From positions 124,001 to 188,000 of the forward strand of contig JAOTOM010003946.1 in the NCBI GenBank assembly GCA_034440615.1: a DNA stretch of 64,000 nucleotides, written 5' to 3'. This stretch comes from Ashinkailepas kermadecensis. Its lineage: Eukaryota > Arthropoda > Thecostraca > Neolepadidae. Below the pieces are notes generated by a model, which saw only the letters and a list, made by a program, of their open reading frames with translations, searched no databases and was not told the DNA's origin. The position numbers and the translations under genes are program-made. Below are positions 44,101 through 52,416 of the stretch, one piece after another (within the stretch, counting starts at the first letter, position 1; each line of letters opens with the position of its first letter).

Positions 44101-47100
44101 GAAAGGCCATCAGGAGAACTATCTTTCGGGGCCTGTTCTGAATTTTCCGGTGCTCGGGTGGACTCGATAGAGTCCTTTTATGATTTTTGGGGGGTCGAAT
44201 TCTATTTTTGTAAGCCTCCTGCGCGATATTTGTGGGTCCCGGTAAGATTTTTCGGGCTCCCGGTGCATTTTTTTCGGTGATCCAACGCGCTTCTTTTCCG
44301 GGGCCCGACACCGCTTTTTGGGTCTTTGGCGAATTGTATGTCTTACATTGATTGTGTTACGTTACTGCCTTCAGTCTTTATAATTTTATACTGTAGGCAA
44401 TATTAATGAAATCGATGTAAAATATGTTAACAGTCAAAGAGCCACAGTGAAACTCTAGTATGAATGTATTTTGGTACTGGCTAGCACATTATCTGCTTTA
44501 TAGTCATTTCATAACATAATATGTGTGAATATCGATACACCTGTTGCATTACATCCATTCCTGAATTAGTTGCATTGTTGTAAGGTCATGTCCAAGTGTG
44601 CATGACTTTAAAAATGAAGTGCTACGATGTGATGTGCAGATTTTACTTAGTTATAGATTGCAGGGAGTTTTCCCATATTCAAATGTGTGCATGCTGCTTC
44701 TTAGGAAGCTTAAATGTCTCAAAAGTGGGTGGGCTATGGCCACCTGCCCCCCCCTGTTCCTACGCCTATGATCACAGTTCCACTGTAAAACTACCAAATT
44801 GATACGGTGCCGTGGCCACCATAGTGCGGAAGGTACCAGTCGCCTACTCACCGCGCCAGGAAGGCGTCGCGTCCCTGCACGTCTTCGGGCGGCTCGCCGG
44901 CGCGGTAGAAGTGGAGCGCCGTGTCGGCCGCGTCGCGCTTCTCGGCGGCGGCCAGCGCCAGCTCCACCACGCCCTCGTAGTCGTGCACCGACTGGAAGTG
45001 CTGGCACACGGTGGCCAGCTGCAGCTGCCCAGCCACCTGTTTTGCCAGCGTCAGTGCGTCGCGCAGCAGCCGCTCGCGCTCGGCCGGCGCCGTCGCGTGG
45101 CGCGCCGACACGAGCATCTCGGACGCGCGCGAGCTGAGCGCGTCCTCGGCGCGGTAGATGTCGGGCGCCAGCTGGCGCAGTCGCGCCGAGATGGCCTCCG
45201 TGCTGGCGTTGTCGTCCAGGTAGCGGCCGATGAGCGCGCCGATCAGCTGCATGCACATGTCGCGGCCCGACAGCGTCAGGTCGCGCAGCGTCATCAGCCG
45301 CAGCGCCGACTGGTCCTCGCGACTGAGCGCCGCAGTCACCACGTGCGTCTGATGGTCGGTCACCACCTGCAGCAAGCCCAACACCTGCGGCCGCGCAGAG
45401 CCCGGTCAGTCTCGGCGTCTGCAGCCGCACGAAGGTCCAACCACCTGCGGCCATGCAAAGTCCGGCAGTCTCGCGCCCAGTGTGCTCAAGATAGCTTCAG
45501 ATGCAATGGCACCACAAAAAAATGGGGAAAATTAATCGAGAGTTGCATTCTAAGCCAGCATTTTCCTTGACATATCACAATGTGCACTGAGATCCTGACG
45601 AGCATCACATTGGTAGATGCCTGAGGAACAATCCTCCTAGACATTCGGCCTGGTGAGGTGCAGCCGTGTTCCACAATTCACTTTGCGCTTGGGTGCCATA
45701 GTGGAAAAGTACTCTTTAAAAACCAGTACAGTGAAAATCACAGTATAGAAAAATTGGAAAACGCGATTTTAGCCAAGATCTAGTGTGCCATGGAATAATT
45801 AATGGCATCCAACATTTTGAATGTGCCATTTTGTGCTTTCAGTCTTATTGCCATTTTCAGTGCAAGAGCAGGGAAAAGGTTGGATGGGAAATTATTGATG
45901 GCATTGGGAGGAAGAGTGGGAAAAGTGGTATCATGTTCCACCCAAACCCGAGTTTTGAGACAAGGAGATGCAACATGCATAAATGAGTCATAAATCGTCT
46001 ACAGCACAATGCATTGCGATAACACTTCGCTAACAGAAAACATCACCCGCTCTGCATCGGTTCGGCTTTTGGAGACTTCGTGCCGATTTGCAGGCAGCAC
46101 GGACCGCAGCCGAACATATCAGCAGTGTCGTGTGGGTTCGGCTTTTTGGAGACGTAGTGCCGATCGGCAGGTGGCACGGGCCGCAGCCGAACATACCCAC
46201 ATGTCACTTCGACCGTCAGTGTTTTGTACTCCTCTTCTGACATGCCATCACACACAGGGGACGAGTGGTCTAGGGGTAAGATGCTCGTCTCGCAATCGAA
46301 AGATTGTGGGTTCGAATCTCACCTGTCGCTACTCTTCGCCCGCGACCAATCGGCGTGAGAGATTGGCGACGCTATATGACTCAACGGTCGACGTGTCGTA
46401 AAACCAATAACCAACCAACCAACCAGCCATCACACACGATGACGGCCGCGAACACACTCAAAAATAAGGCAACGTTAGTTAATTGCCCGTGATTCGGGTG
46501 GGGCATACCGCCGAAAAAGTTAAATCATGAGAAACTGCTTCGAGAGCCTCATGTTGTAGGAGATAACCGAGTGATGCTAATACCACGACATCACGAACAA
46601 CACCCAGTTGTCACAATGCCACAGTCGCAGTATCCTGTTCCAGAAAAGCGCCGTCTTAAAACATGTCAGGTTTTCCTATCTTACCTGTGTCAATTGACAC
46701 AATAAACTCGCTTCACGAGCAATGACGACTCGGTCTATGCACCGTCATATAAATGATTGTGTATTTTCGTACAGCCGATAGATGGATGGGGCCGAAATAA
46801 AACAATGGACAAGTACGTGCGGTTCACGACGCTGGTAAGCAGAGCACTTTATTCACCGTGACTACGTCGAGGGAAATCTCCCTGACCTGGGATCAGAGTG
46901 GGAAACTTACTTTCCGGGTTGGAAGTCGGAGTGCATACCGATTTCTTCCGGAGTACATTTTCATGGACATTATTGTTTTATGCATGGAATCTGTTTACCA
47001 GTAAACGACCAGAAAACCTAAATCAGTACCTACATAATATGCATAAGTAATATCATTCTCATTTTTGGTCAAATCAAATGCCAAAACATACGAACAAAGA

Positions 47101-50100
47101 AGTGAACAATGGATGGCACCGCCCGGCAGTGACCCGTAATAATCAGCACTGTTTCGTTTCTTATAACTCACAGGAGAAATGCGTTTTCCTTTCACTGTTG
47201 GTCTCAGTACAAGGCTAGCCATATGAAAAACAAACAAAAATACTTCACACTTCACCCTCAGCTCAGAGCGCATACCTACCTACGCAGCCAATTTCCCACG
47301 TAATACGAACGCAACTCTGCTACCGCACACGCCACAGTTGGATGTGATCAAAGCAAAGGATCAGTCAAGGTCTTGTGTTTACTGTTAACTTGTGTGGACA
47401 CTGTTAACCATGTGTTCAAAGTTGCTAATGGTTATGACGTCATATACAAAATACCTTGCATTGATTGGTTGACAGACAGATTTCAGAACAGAAAACGCTA
47501 ACGCAGCCAATTCTGATCGGTGGCCTCCGGGACTCCGGAGACGTCTCTTAAAACTATCAAAGTTTCCCACTATAGGGTGGCACGAACACAGGTATTCCGA
47601 GACGCCGCTCCAGAGCCGGAGAACAGTGTTCTCAGTGCGCATGCGCATCATCTTGCAAGTTGCTGTTGGCGCGTTGTTGTCGGCAATTCCGGTGGTTGAG
47701 ATTGATGGAGTGTGTGAAGCTGTGGTCTAGCTGCTGACTGCTACAAAAAGTGATTAGTTTGAGTGGTGACCGTAAGTGGAATAACCAGCGTTTTTTTTGG
47801 GTGTCGTTCTGTGTTTGTTTTTATTGATATCTTTGTTCCCACATTTGTGTCGGAGTACATGTGAAGCCCATCCTATCCAGTATGAACCCGGAGTGCAAAA
47901 ATGTTTTCAGATATAAAATCTCTTAAGAAGTGCCTTAATTCCCACCCTGCCTGGGATGCTTACCATCACATTATAAACCATGCAAATTATCAGCCACTGG
48001 TCCCGTCAGCCATAACACCTTCACAATGCATGACCAAATAGCCACACACAACATGTACTATCGACGTCACAAATAACTTGGCTGGGCGTCCTGGCACCGG
48101 ACTATCCTGCATAGGTATAGGTGTGGTCAGAAACAGTATACCTATGCAGGATATTCAGGTGTCAGGACGCTCAGCTGATTGCCAAGCTATTTTGACGCTG
48201 CTTGTGACGCTTGGTCACTAGGTCTGGTGGAAACAGTATACCTATGCAGGATATTCAGGTGTCAGGACGCCCAGTTTGAATCCCAAGCTATTTGTGACAT
48301 ACATTATACATGCACGTACTCACACAGACAGCAGCAGTAGACTCACCTGTCTGGCGTAAGCCACCAGCTGGCGCAGGTGCGCCAGACTCTGGCGCTCTAC
48401 GGCCTGCGCCTGCTGGGCGCGGCCGGGCGTGACGGCCGACTCCTGCTGCAGGTACGAGTTCATACGCTGCTGCAGCTGCTGCGTGCTGACCGGATCGCCG
48501 AACGGCGGCGCGCACACCTGCGAGTGTCGCGCCAGGAAGCGCGTGAGCGCCTCCAGCTGGCTGGCGAGCCAGCCGAGCTGGGGCGAGGTGGCGGCCGACA
48601 CCAGGTGCAGCTGGCCGGGCCGCGGCTCCAGCTGGTGCACCACGCGGCTGGCCCAGAGCGGCCGCAGCAGGCGCGCCGTGTACAAATACAGGCCGTCGTG
48701 CTTGCCGGAGAAGAGCAGCTCGGGAGGCGGCAGCGCGTCAGCCGGCGCCGGCCCGCGGCCCGGCTGTGGTGTTGACGCCTGCTGCGGCTGGAAGTGGGCG
48801 GAGCCGCCGCCGACGGCGGCCGGCAACGCCAGCCGCGGCTCGCCGCCATACAGGAAGAAGGCGCGCGCCGCCCAACCGGCCACCTGCTCGTCCTGCGGCG
48901 CATCCGAGCAGGCCAGGATCAAGCAGGCGGCACACGCCTGCGCCTCCGAGTGCAACTCGAAGAAGGCGCGCACCGAGTCGGCGTCCAGTCGGCCGGCCTC
49001 CTGCAGCAGGGCGCTCAGCTGGTCGACGGGGCGCAGCTGCTCGACCAGCTGCACGCCACGCGATGACAGCGTCGCGTATCGGCGCGGCCGCCGCGCGTGT
49101 TGGGTCACCACTAGTGGCGGCGCCAGGGGCGACGCGGCGTCGGTCGGCTCGGCCAGCAGCGGCCTGTCGGGCAGCGCGCGCAGTTCCCACGTGTGGCCGT
49201 CCAGCGGCAGAGCGCTCTGCAGCTCTGTCAGACGGCTGGCCGCCGGGAAGGCGTCGCCGCTCAGCAGCCACAACACGTCACGCTCGTCCGTCTGGCCGGC
49301 GACGAGCAGCGCGGCGCCGGAGGCGCAGTGTGCCATATGCAGGCCGGCCGGCCGCAGCGGCGGCGCGTTGGCCGCGAAGCCGGGTGGCAGGCGGATGTGG
49401 CGCAGCGCCAGCGTGCTGGGCCGCGCGCCGGCGCCCGTGCTGAAGTACAGCCGCACGCCGGCCTGCGTGGTGACCAGCAGCTGGACGTCGTGCGACTCTG
49501 TGATCGTCACCGGCGACACGTCCAGCAGCGGGCCGAAGTTGGACTGGTCGACGGTGCGCGCGATGCCGGCGGCCGCCTGCACGATGCTGTGCTGTGAGAG
49601 CGCCGCCACGCGCATCGTCTGCGCGCCGTCGGCGCCCAGGTCATACACCTGAACGGTGCCGCGCTGCGAGCGCGTGTACAGCACGCGCCGGTCGTCGTCG
49701 ACGGCCAGCTGCAGCAGCGGGTCCTCGTCGGAGAAGGCGGCCGCCACAAATGCCGGCACCAGCATGGAGAAGGCACTGGCCGAGTGGTTGATCTTGCGGC
49801 AGCGGCGCGACAGCCAGCCCTCGGCCGGCTGGTACACCAGCTCGTACAGGCAGCCGTCGCGCGCGCCCAGGAAGATGCGGCCGGTGGCCGTGCCGACGAT
49901 GGTCGTCATGTACGCGCCGTCGCTCGCCACCGAGAAGAGCGGCTCGGGCAGCACGTGCATCTCAGCCGGAGCGGCGGGCTCACGCGGCCGGCCGAAAGTG
50001 ACGCCGAGCAGCAGTAGCTCGAGCGGCGTGGCCAGACAGAGCAGGTGCTGCACGTGTGGCTGGAACACGCCGGGCCGCGGCCGCACCAGGCCCACCGCCA

Positions 50101-50533
50101 GGATGGTTTCGCTCAGGCCGTCGTAATAGGTGAGGTCGCCGCCACTCTCGAACAGCCATACGTAGATGTCGTTGTCGATTGTGAGCCAGGCGCGCTCCAG
50201 CTCGGGGAACAGGCCCATCATGCAGTTGCACTGTAGGTGCTCGAAGTGGCCCACCAGCTCGGCGGGCAGAGCCACTTTCTTGCCAGCCACCAGCTGCGGG
50301 AGCTCAAGCTGCCGGCCCAGGCTGGGGTAGTCGGCCTCGAGCAGGCCGCTCACGGTCGGACAGCCGGTGGGAGTCAGCTGTAATCGCTCCGACAGGCTGG
50401 GCAGCTTGGCGTCCAACTGCAGCAGCCGATCCAGGCCGCGGCCGGCCGCCTCCAGCGCCTGGCGCAGGCCGCCCCCGGTGGGCGGCGGAGCACGCATCGA
50501 GAACGACACATTCACCATGGTGCTGGCCGGCAT
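29060..50533 (-). CDS. NUP155: NUP155 nucleoporin, complete gene of 8 coding exons
   Basis: Scaffold nucleoporin of the inner ring of the nuclear pore complex (Nup155 in vertebrates, Nup154 in Drosophila). Eight exons were assembled by GT-AG junctions and reading phase: 50533-48347, 45384-44852, 40372-40120, 37194-37043, 34115-33986, 33168-32737, 32075-31951 and 29198-29060. They sum to 3951 bp, 1316 residues plus TAA, against about 1390 in human. The family blocks appear in order: QCNCMMG (residues 101-107), [13 protein letters not shown] (114-126) and [12 protein letters not shown] (139-150) in the N-terminal beta-propeller, then the alpha-solenoid to the C-terminus. All phases agree (0, 2, 0, 2, 0, 0, 2), with no frameshift or stop, so the gene looks functional. 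It converges on RPN1. Introns 2 to 7 are loaded with minisatellites. Family assignment is from memory of the alignment and is very secure. Confidence 0.96.
29199..30073. other. NUP155 intron 7, 3' part
   Basis: Apart from the short retroposon at 29831 and a CAGCC-rich run at 29342-29390, nothing is recognisable. Confidence 0.4.
29831..29886 (+). mobile_element. short hairpin retroposon, 56 bp, in NUP155 intron 7
   Basis: GGGCGTAATGTAACC start, GCGCTCGAAAGCTC and AAATAACTAACTAAC end. No clear flanking duplication. Confidence 0.7.
30074..30480. mobile_element. 3' damaged copy of the CAGTGTTAAAAT MITE family
   Basis: Begins CAGTGTTAAAATAAAGG and follows the family to TTCAGGAAGTGG, where a TATATCC microsatellite and a SINE replace the right end. 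Lies in NUP155 intron 7. Confidence 0.7.
30497..30643 (-). mobile_element. SINE-1 copy 8, in NUP155 intron 7
   Basis: Lacks the first dozen bases of the head. Flanked by TATATCCTATATCCTG (30481-30496, 30644-30659), and the right copy is expanded into a TATATCC microsatellite to about 30712. Confidence 0.9.
30975..31150. repeat. 60-bp minisatellite, three units
   Basis: The unit contains CCAGGTAAACCGGACCTGG (an inverted repeat) and a TCCGCCGCGCGACAGGGGT segment. It adjoins the next array. Confidence 0.85.
31180..31865. repeat. about 47-bp minisatellite in NUP155 intron 7, about 17 units
   Basis: The unit contains GGACCGGATACGGCCTGTGA, CAGAGCCTGGC and AGGACAGGAC steps that vary in number. It opens all frames on the minus strand for 300 codons or more, with purely repetitive translations. 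Confidence 0.93.
31951..32075 (-). CDS. NUP155: NUP155 exon 7 (residues 1230-1271)
   Basis: This 125-bp exon encodes [20 protein letters not shown] and the helix after it, matching [20 protein letters not shown] of vertebrates. Acceptor GTTCCAG before TCGCTG; donor GTCAG then GTGCGC at 31950; the split Arg codon is completed by exon 8. The AT of the intron 7 minisatellite begins about 90 bp downstream. Confidence 0.93.
32440..32736. repeat. 96-bp repeat containing the NUP155 exon 6 donor
   Basis: CCTCACCTGGTACACGTCC (minus strand: the last codons of exon 6, CAG, then GTGAGG) recurs at 32539 and 32635 besides the true site at 32731. The unit length of 96 is a multiple of three. Units differ by single bases. 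Confidence 0.92.
32737..33168 (-). CDS. NUP155: NUP155 exon 6 (residues 1086-1229)
   Basis: This 432-bp exon is phase 0 at both ends. It encodes [12 protein letters not shown] through [19 protein letters not shown], then [12 protein letters not shown], ending LPQLLDVYQ. These align with the family segments VARIQLQIQETL, ECKLAIIHCAGY, FFPLDFIVQFLE and LPRLLEVYD. Its acceptor edge and its donor edge are each repeated in the flanking introns. Confidence 0.95.
33169..33480. repeat. 46-73-bp minisatellite containing the NUP155 exon 6 acceptor
   Basis: On the minus strand each unit carries TGCCGACAG followed by GTAGCGCGTGTCCAGGCCC or a close variant (the codons VARVQAQ). Four intronic copies lie beyond the true one. 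Confidence 0.92.
33986..34115 (-). CDS. NUP155: NUP155 exon 5 (residues 1042-1085)
   Basis: This 130-bp exon encodes [18 protein letters not shown], then [14 protein letters not shown], the strongly conserved RLEYIARAIL...ELEEKMEV block. Acceptor GTTCCCCAG precedes GACGG; donor GTGAGG follows at 33985. A 41-bp minisatellite starts directly at this acceptor. Confidence 0.94.
34116..34560. repeat. 41-bp minisatellite at the NUP155 exon 5 acceptor
   Basis: On the minus strand each unit includes CTGACCGTTCTCCAG, matching the true acceptor tract CTGACCGTTCCCCAG. The coding bases after AG are not copied. About ten units. Confidence 0.9.
35674..35834 (-). mobile_element. SINE-1 copy 9, full length, inside the 22-bp array
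   Basis: Flanks CGGCGTTACACTGG and CGGCGTCACACTGG are pieces of the array unit, so it landed in the minisatellite of NUP155 intron 4. Confidence 0.9.
36049..36205 (-). mobile_element. SINE-1 copy 10, full length, inside the 22-bp array
   Basis: Flanked by CGCCGCCACACTGG twice (36035-36048, 36206-36219), a rare variant of the array unit, which supports a true duplication. Confidence 0.9.
36242..36355 (-). mobile_element. SINE-1 copy 11, 5' truncated, inside the 22-bp array
   Basis: Ends at the B box and is followed directly by a short-retroposon-like piece (36356-36391, TTTAAGGGCGCTTCGACC), so two retroposed units are fused here. Confidence 0.8.
36480..37042. other. NUP155 intron 4, 5' part
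   Basis: Nothing recognisable apart from the exon 4 donor at its edge. Confidence 0.4.
37043..37194 (-). CDS. NUP155: NUP155 exon 4 (residues 992-1042)
   Basis: This 152-bp exon encodes [12 protein letters not shown], then [16 protein letters not shown], then [13 protein letters not shown]. It follows exon 3 in phase 0 and leaves in phase 2. The vertebrate counterpart reads SPFLEPHL, then DLLWRYYEKN, then AARVLSRLADMH. The acceptor is CTAG at 37195-37198 and the donor GTGAGC at 37042. Confidence 0.92.
37925..38755. repeat. 39-bp minisatellite in NUP155 intron 3, about 21 units
   Basis: The unit contains GGTGGTGACCTCCCTCCCAT and GGTCCAGTGCATGCCGGCT. Because 39 is a multiple of three, several frames on both strands stay open for 130-320 codons. 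No relation to a splice edge was found. Confidence 0.92.
38756..39770. other. NUP155 intron 3, middle
   Basis: No repeat, exon-like segment or mobile element was recognised. Confidence 0.4.
39780..40119. repeat. about 80-bp repeat abutting the NUP155 exon 3 donor
   Basis: The unit includes GACTACATCGTCCACCGGCT and TTTCGACCAGCCAG. On the minus strand the unit starts at the donor GTCAGCCGGTGG. One further unit (40018-40035) also carries the exon end GCTGCAG before GTCAGC. Confidence 0.85.
40120..40372 (-). CDS. NUP155: NUP155 exon 3 (residues 907-991)
   Basis: The exon is 253 bp, with acceptor AACAG before GTCCGAG at 40372 and donor CTGCAG then GTCAGC at 40120. It encodes [14 protein letters not shown], a low-complexity Pro/Ala/Gln linker, and [20 protein letters not shown], matching the ALYNWLIQ...KLLQV block of the family. 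Both edges of this exon are copied into neighbouring minisatellites: 12 intronic copies of its 5' edge at 40381-41115, and a partial copy of its donor at 40018-40035. Confidence 0.93.
40381..41115. repeat. 62-bp minisatellite containing the NUP155 exon 3 acceptor, 12 units
   Basis: On the minus strand every unit has CAGCAG, then GTCCGAGTGTTACGACG or a close variant, then TGGTGCTCAACATGCTG, i.e. the acceptor and about 35 bp of coding sequence ([11 protein letters not shown]), then CGCTGATGGCGGCCACG. Copies differ at a few positions (CCGAG, CCGGG, CCGAA). Confidence 0.94.
41440..41570. repeat. about 27-bp repeat, five units
   Basis: CCCGTAGATCACTGTGACC then AGCATG, with small changes, in NUP155 intron 2. 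Confidence 0.8.
41571..42180. other. NUP155 intron 2, unassigned part
   Basis: Nothing recognisable. Confidence 0.35.
42180..42766. repeat. GGGCCCC-type degenerate satellite, copy C
   Basis: Same unit as 3180-3960, interrupted by the short retroposon at 42381 and by a T run at 42541-42554. Confidence 0.65.
42381..42438 (-). mobile_element. short hairpin retroposon, 58 bp
   Basis: Stem GGGCGC/GCGCCC and tail as in the 42781 copy. Flanked by TTTGCTTCTTTTCT (42367-42380, 42439-42452). Confidence 0.87.
42781..42839 (-). mobile_element. short hairpin retroposon, 59 bp
   Basis: On the minus strand GGGCGC opens and GCGCCC closes a perfect 6-bp stem, followed by TAAAGCCCAAATAAC and AACTA repeats. 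Flanked by CTGTCGCGACCAGT (42767-42780, 42840-42853). Confidence 0.87.
42850..43341. mobile_element. second hAT-like MITE family, 492 bp, TSD GTCGCGAC
   Basis: Ends CAGTGTTAAAATATT and its inverted partner AATAATTTATCACTG are flanked by GTCGCGAC on both sides (42842-42849, 43342-43349). Contains no gene. Other copies are near 17955-18451, 30074-30480 and 61484-61963 (inverted). Confidence 0.85.
43350..44340. repeat. GGGCCCC-type degenerate satellite, copy B
   Basis: Units such as GGGGACCCCGGCGCGATTCT. 44046-44300 aligns collinearly with 3192-3450, including AGAAAGGCC and TTTCGGG blocks, so A and B are copies of one larger repeat rather than independent arrays. Confidence 0.7.
44341..44851. 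other. NUP155 intron 2, AT-rich edge
   Basis: No feature recognised. Confidence 0.35.
44852..45384 (-). CDS. NUP155: NUP155 exon 2 (residues 730-907)
   Basis: The exon is 533 bp, enters in phase 0 after a CAG acceptor and leaves in phase 2 (GCG CG, then GTGAGT). It encodes the helical segment with [15 protein letters not shown] and [13 protein letters not shown], closely matching the corresponding vertebrate Nup155 blocks (EGVVELSLTAAEKKD, LHFYKHGEPEED). The split codon joins exon 3 to give Arg. Confidence 0.95.
45385..46256. other. NUP155 intron 1, exon 2 side
   Basis: A two-unit tandem of about 85 bp at 46052-46195 (GGTTCGGCTTTTGGAGAC and GGACCGCAGCCGAACATA). Otherwise unassigned. Confidence 0.5.
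46257..46425 (+). mobile_element. SINE-1 copy 12, full length, in NUP155 intron 1
   Basis: Flanked by GCCATCACACAC (46244-46255 and 46426-46437). Tail has four AACC-type units. Confidence 0.92.
46894..47949. mobile_element. hAT-like nonautonomous element, 1056 bp, exact 8-bp TSD
   Basis: The element starts CAGAGTGGGAA and ends TTCCCACCCTG, short inverted ends, and is bounded by CCTGGGAT on both sides (46886-46893, 47950-47957). It contains no coding sequence. It lies in NUP155 intron 1. Other copies are at 16027-17590 and 16660-17392. Confidence 0.9.
47958..48300. repeat. inverted and direct repeats with ATCCTGCATAGGTATA
   Basis: TATACCTATGCAGGATA with TTCAGGTGTCAGGACGC occurs at 48140 and 48237 as direct repeats and at 48080-48116 in inverse, so 48072-48190 can fold into an imperfect hairpin. 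Confidence 0.7.
48347..50533 (-). CDS. NUP155: NUP155 exon 1 (residues 1-729)
   Basis: One 2187-bp exon encodes the whole beta-propeller and the start of the helical domain. The first in-frame ATG is at 50533 and begins MPAST; a TAG lies 10 codons upstream in frame, so this start is forced unless the exon is spliced. A good acceptor (TTCCTGATTTAG) ends at 50561, so a 5' non-coding or short coding exon upstream is possible. The donor follows AGACAG as GTGAGT at 48346. The exon is very GC-rich and G/C-ending, which opens long shadow frames on both strands. Confidence 0.95.
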
Positions 50534-50561
50534 GATGGTGCAGGCAGACGATAGCACCCAC

Positions 50562-52416
50562 TAAATCAGGAACGCCACGGTGCTGCTGCAACACACAGGG
50601 CATTATGCTCTGGGCACAGAATGGCACTGAAGTTGAAGGGGATGGCACAAAATTGAACACAGAAGTGGCACAACAAACACTATTGCAGCAGACAAGTTTG
50701 CTTCTACCATGCCTAAGTGGCACATGATTGGCTATTGTCAACACTTGTTAATGAATTCAGGACTGGACATCAACAGATATTGCAAGTCATCTTTCACAGA
50801 GATGAAAACTTGGGTGTAACTTTTGGGAGTTTCATGGGAATGGGGTCAATGCTAGACAGTTTGTTGCATCAGCCTGAACCACAGCCCAAGTTGGAGTCTA
50901 GTTCAATAGCACATTTAATCAAATTTAGTATGCTCTATATACACTAAGCCTAGATAAAACACACTCCATGCTAACCAGATGTGGTGATGGTGGATTGGGG
51001 TTTAGGGGTGCGTCGACATCCAGGGTCATTTTGCGCCCATAACAAGCCATAATAGTGAGTGCCTTGTGAGATTTGCAACCGTGTCCCACCATGCATGTGC
51101 TTCTGGCACGAATATGCTAACATGAATGTGTGAACAAGCATCTCCCATCCTGACCAATAGAACATTGATAAGACAGCACTAGCATCACAATGATAAAATA
51201 ATGAAGCAAATAAAAGATATATCATTAAAGAATAGCTAAAATAGGAGATGATATGACACAAAATCATGCATGGGCTGGTCTGTGAATTGAGGACACCAAA
51301 ATTTGGGAGGATGCCAAGTGACTTAACACTAGCACTGAAGGGCCTCTCACGTAACATGCCTCAGAGGGAGGAAGATTTGCCAGCTTGCCCCCCCCCCCCA
51401 CAATAACAAAAACTACTAAAGCTAGAAGCACAAAATTTTGGGGCAGATTGTGGCTGTAATGAACTTGCTTTGGAATAAATTTCATGACCCTAGGTCAATG
51501 CCCTTAGGGTCAAATGAGGTCGAGATCGGCCACCACACAGTGTCCGCTCCACTGCACCTACAAAACTGTTGTGATCTGGAACACTCAATGGCCTGCAGGT
51601 CGGTCAACCTTGCACCCCCACAGTTCCTATATTTACCAATAGACTTCAAACTTTGTTTTTGCAGATGATGCACTTCTTAATCTCTACATCCCTAGATTTC
51701 ATTATAATATTCTGACCATTTATGAGACATTGTCAAAGAACAGGAGGGAGGAGCAGGATTCAGGCCCCTCTCCCTTCTTGAGGGGTTTTCGATGCTCAAT
51801 TCCAATTTGCTGCTCCCTTTTACCAATGCTATTGTTACCCATGTTACTGTCAAATGTTACTGCATGATCTCTCCTGAGTCTGTGGGCGCCATGCGTTGCA
51901 GCACATCTTTCCAAACCTACTACTTGTCTCTGTTTCATTGCTTCATCATTCGTAGTTTGCAAGTCACCGTACAATGATGTTCAAATGCCGAAAAACTCTG
52001 CTGCTTCCAACACCTCGTACCTTGAACTAGAAGTCACATTCTGATACAAGCATGGTGTTCATGAGAAGTTCAGCTAGCTAGTTATGCAAGGCTTTGCCAG
52101 AAAATATGACTTGGTTAGCAGGTAGCAGGCAAAAACTGGTCAAATAGATCTGTTGGCCATGGTATGGTAGCACAATGGGCATGAATGGAGGAGTTTGTAA
52201 TTGTTGATGAATGTGTTATACAATATCAGGTGAATGGTGCTAGATAGACTGGATATATAGCTCCCTAGGAACTTGAGATAATGGATTAAGTGGGGTAAAA
52301 ACATGGATTAAGTGGATAAAAGCATGTACTTTCCTAGTTTCTTTTCTAGATAGGCTTAACCCAGATGGGCCCCTGTGGCTCTCATTTAGCCCTAACACTT
52401 TATGACCTTATGACTG
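50562..52416. other. upstream region of NUP155
   Basis: Probable promoter side; no TATA-like element could be supported. AT-rich, with one diverged short retroposon. No other gene seen. Confidence 0.4.
50985..51047 (-). mobile_element. probable short hairpin retroposon, diverged
   Basis: Minus strand: GGGCGCAAAATGACC start and GTCGACGCACCCCTAAACC end; the tail is eroded. Lies upstream of NUP155 exon 1. Confidence 0.6.

Noticed and set aside
48377..50126. Plus-strand frames of up to 407 codons opposite NUP155 exon 1
   Set aside because: Shadow frames created by the very high GC of the antisense NUP155 exon.
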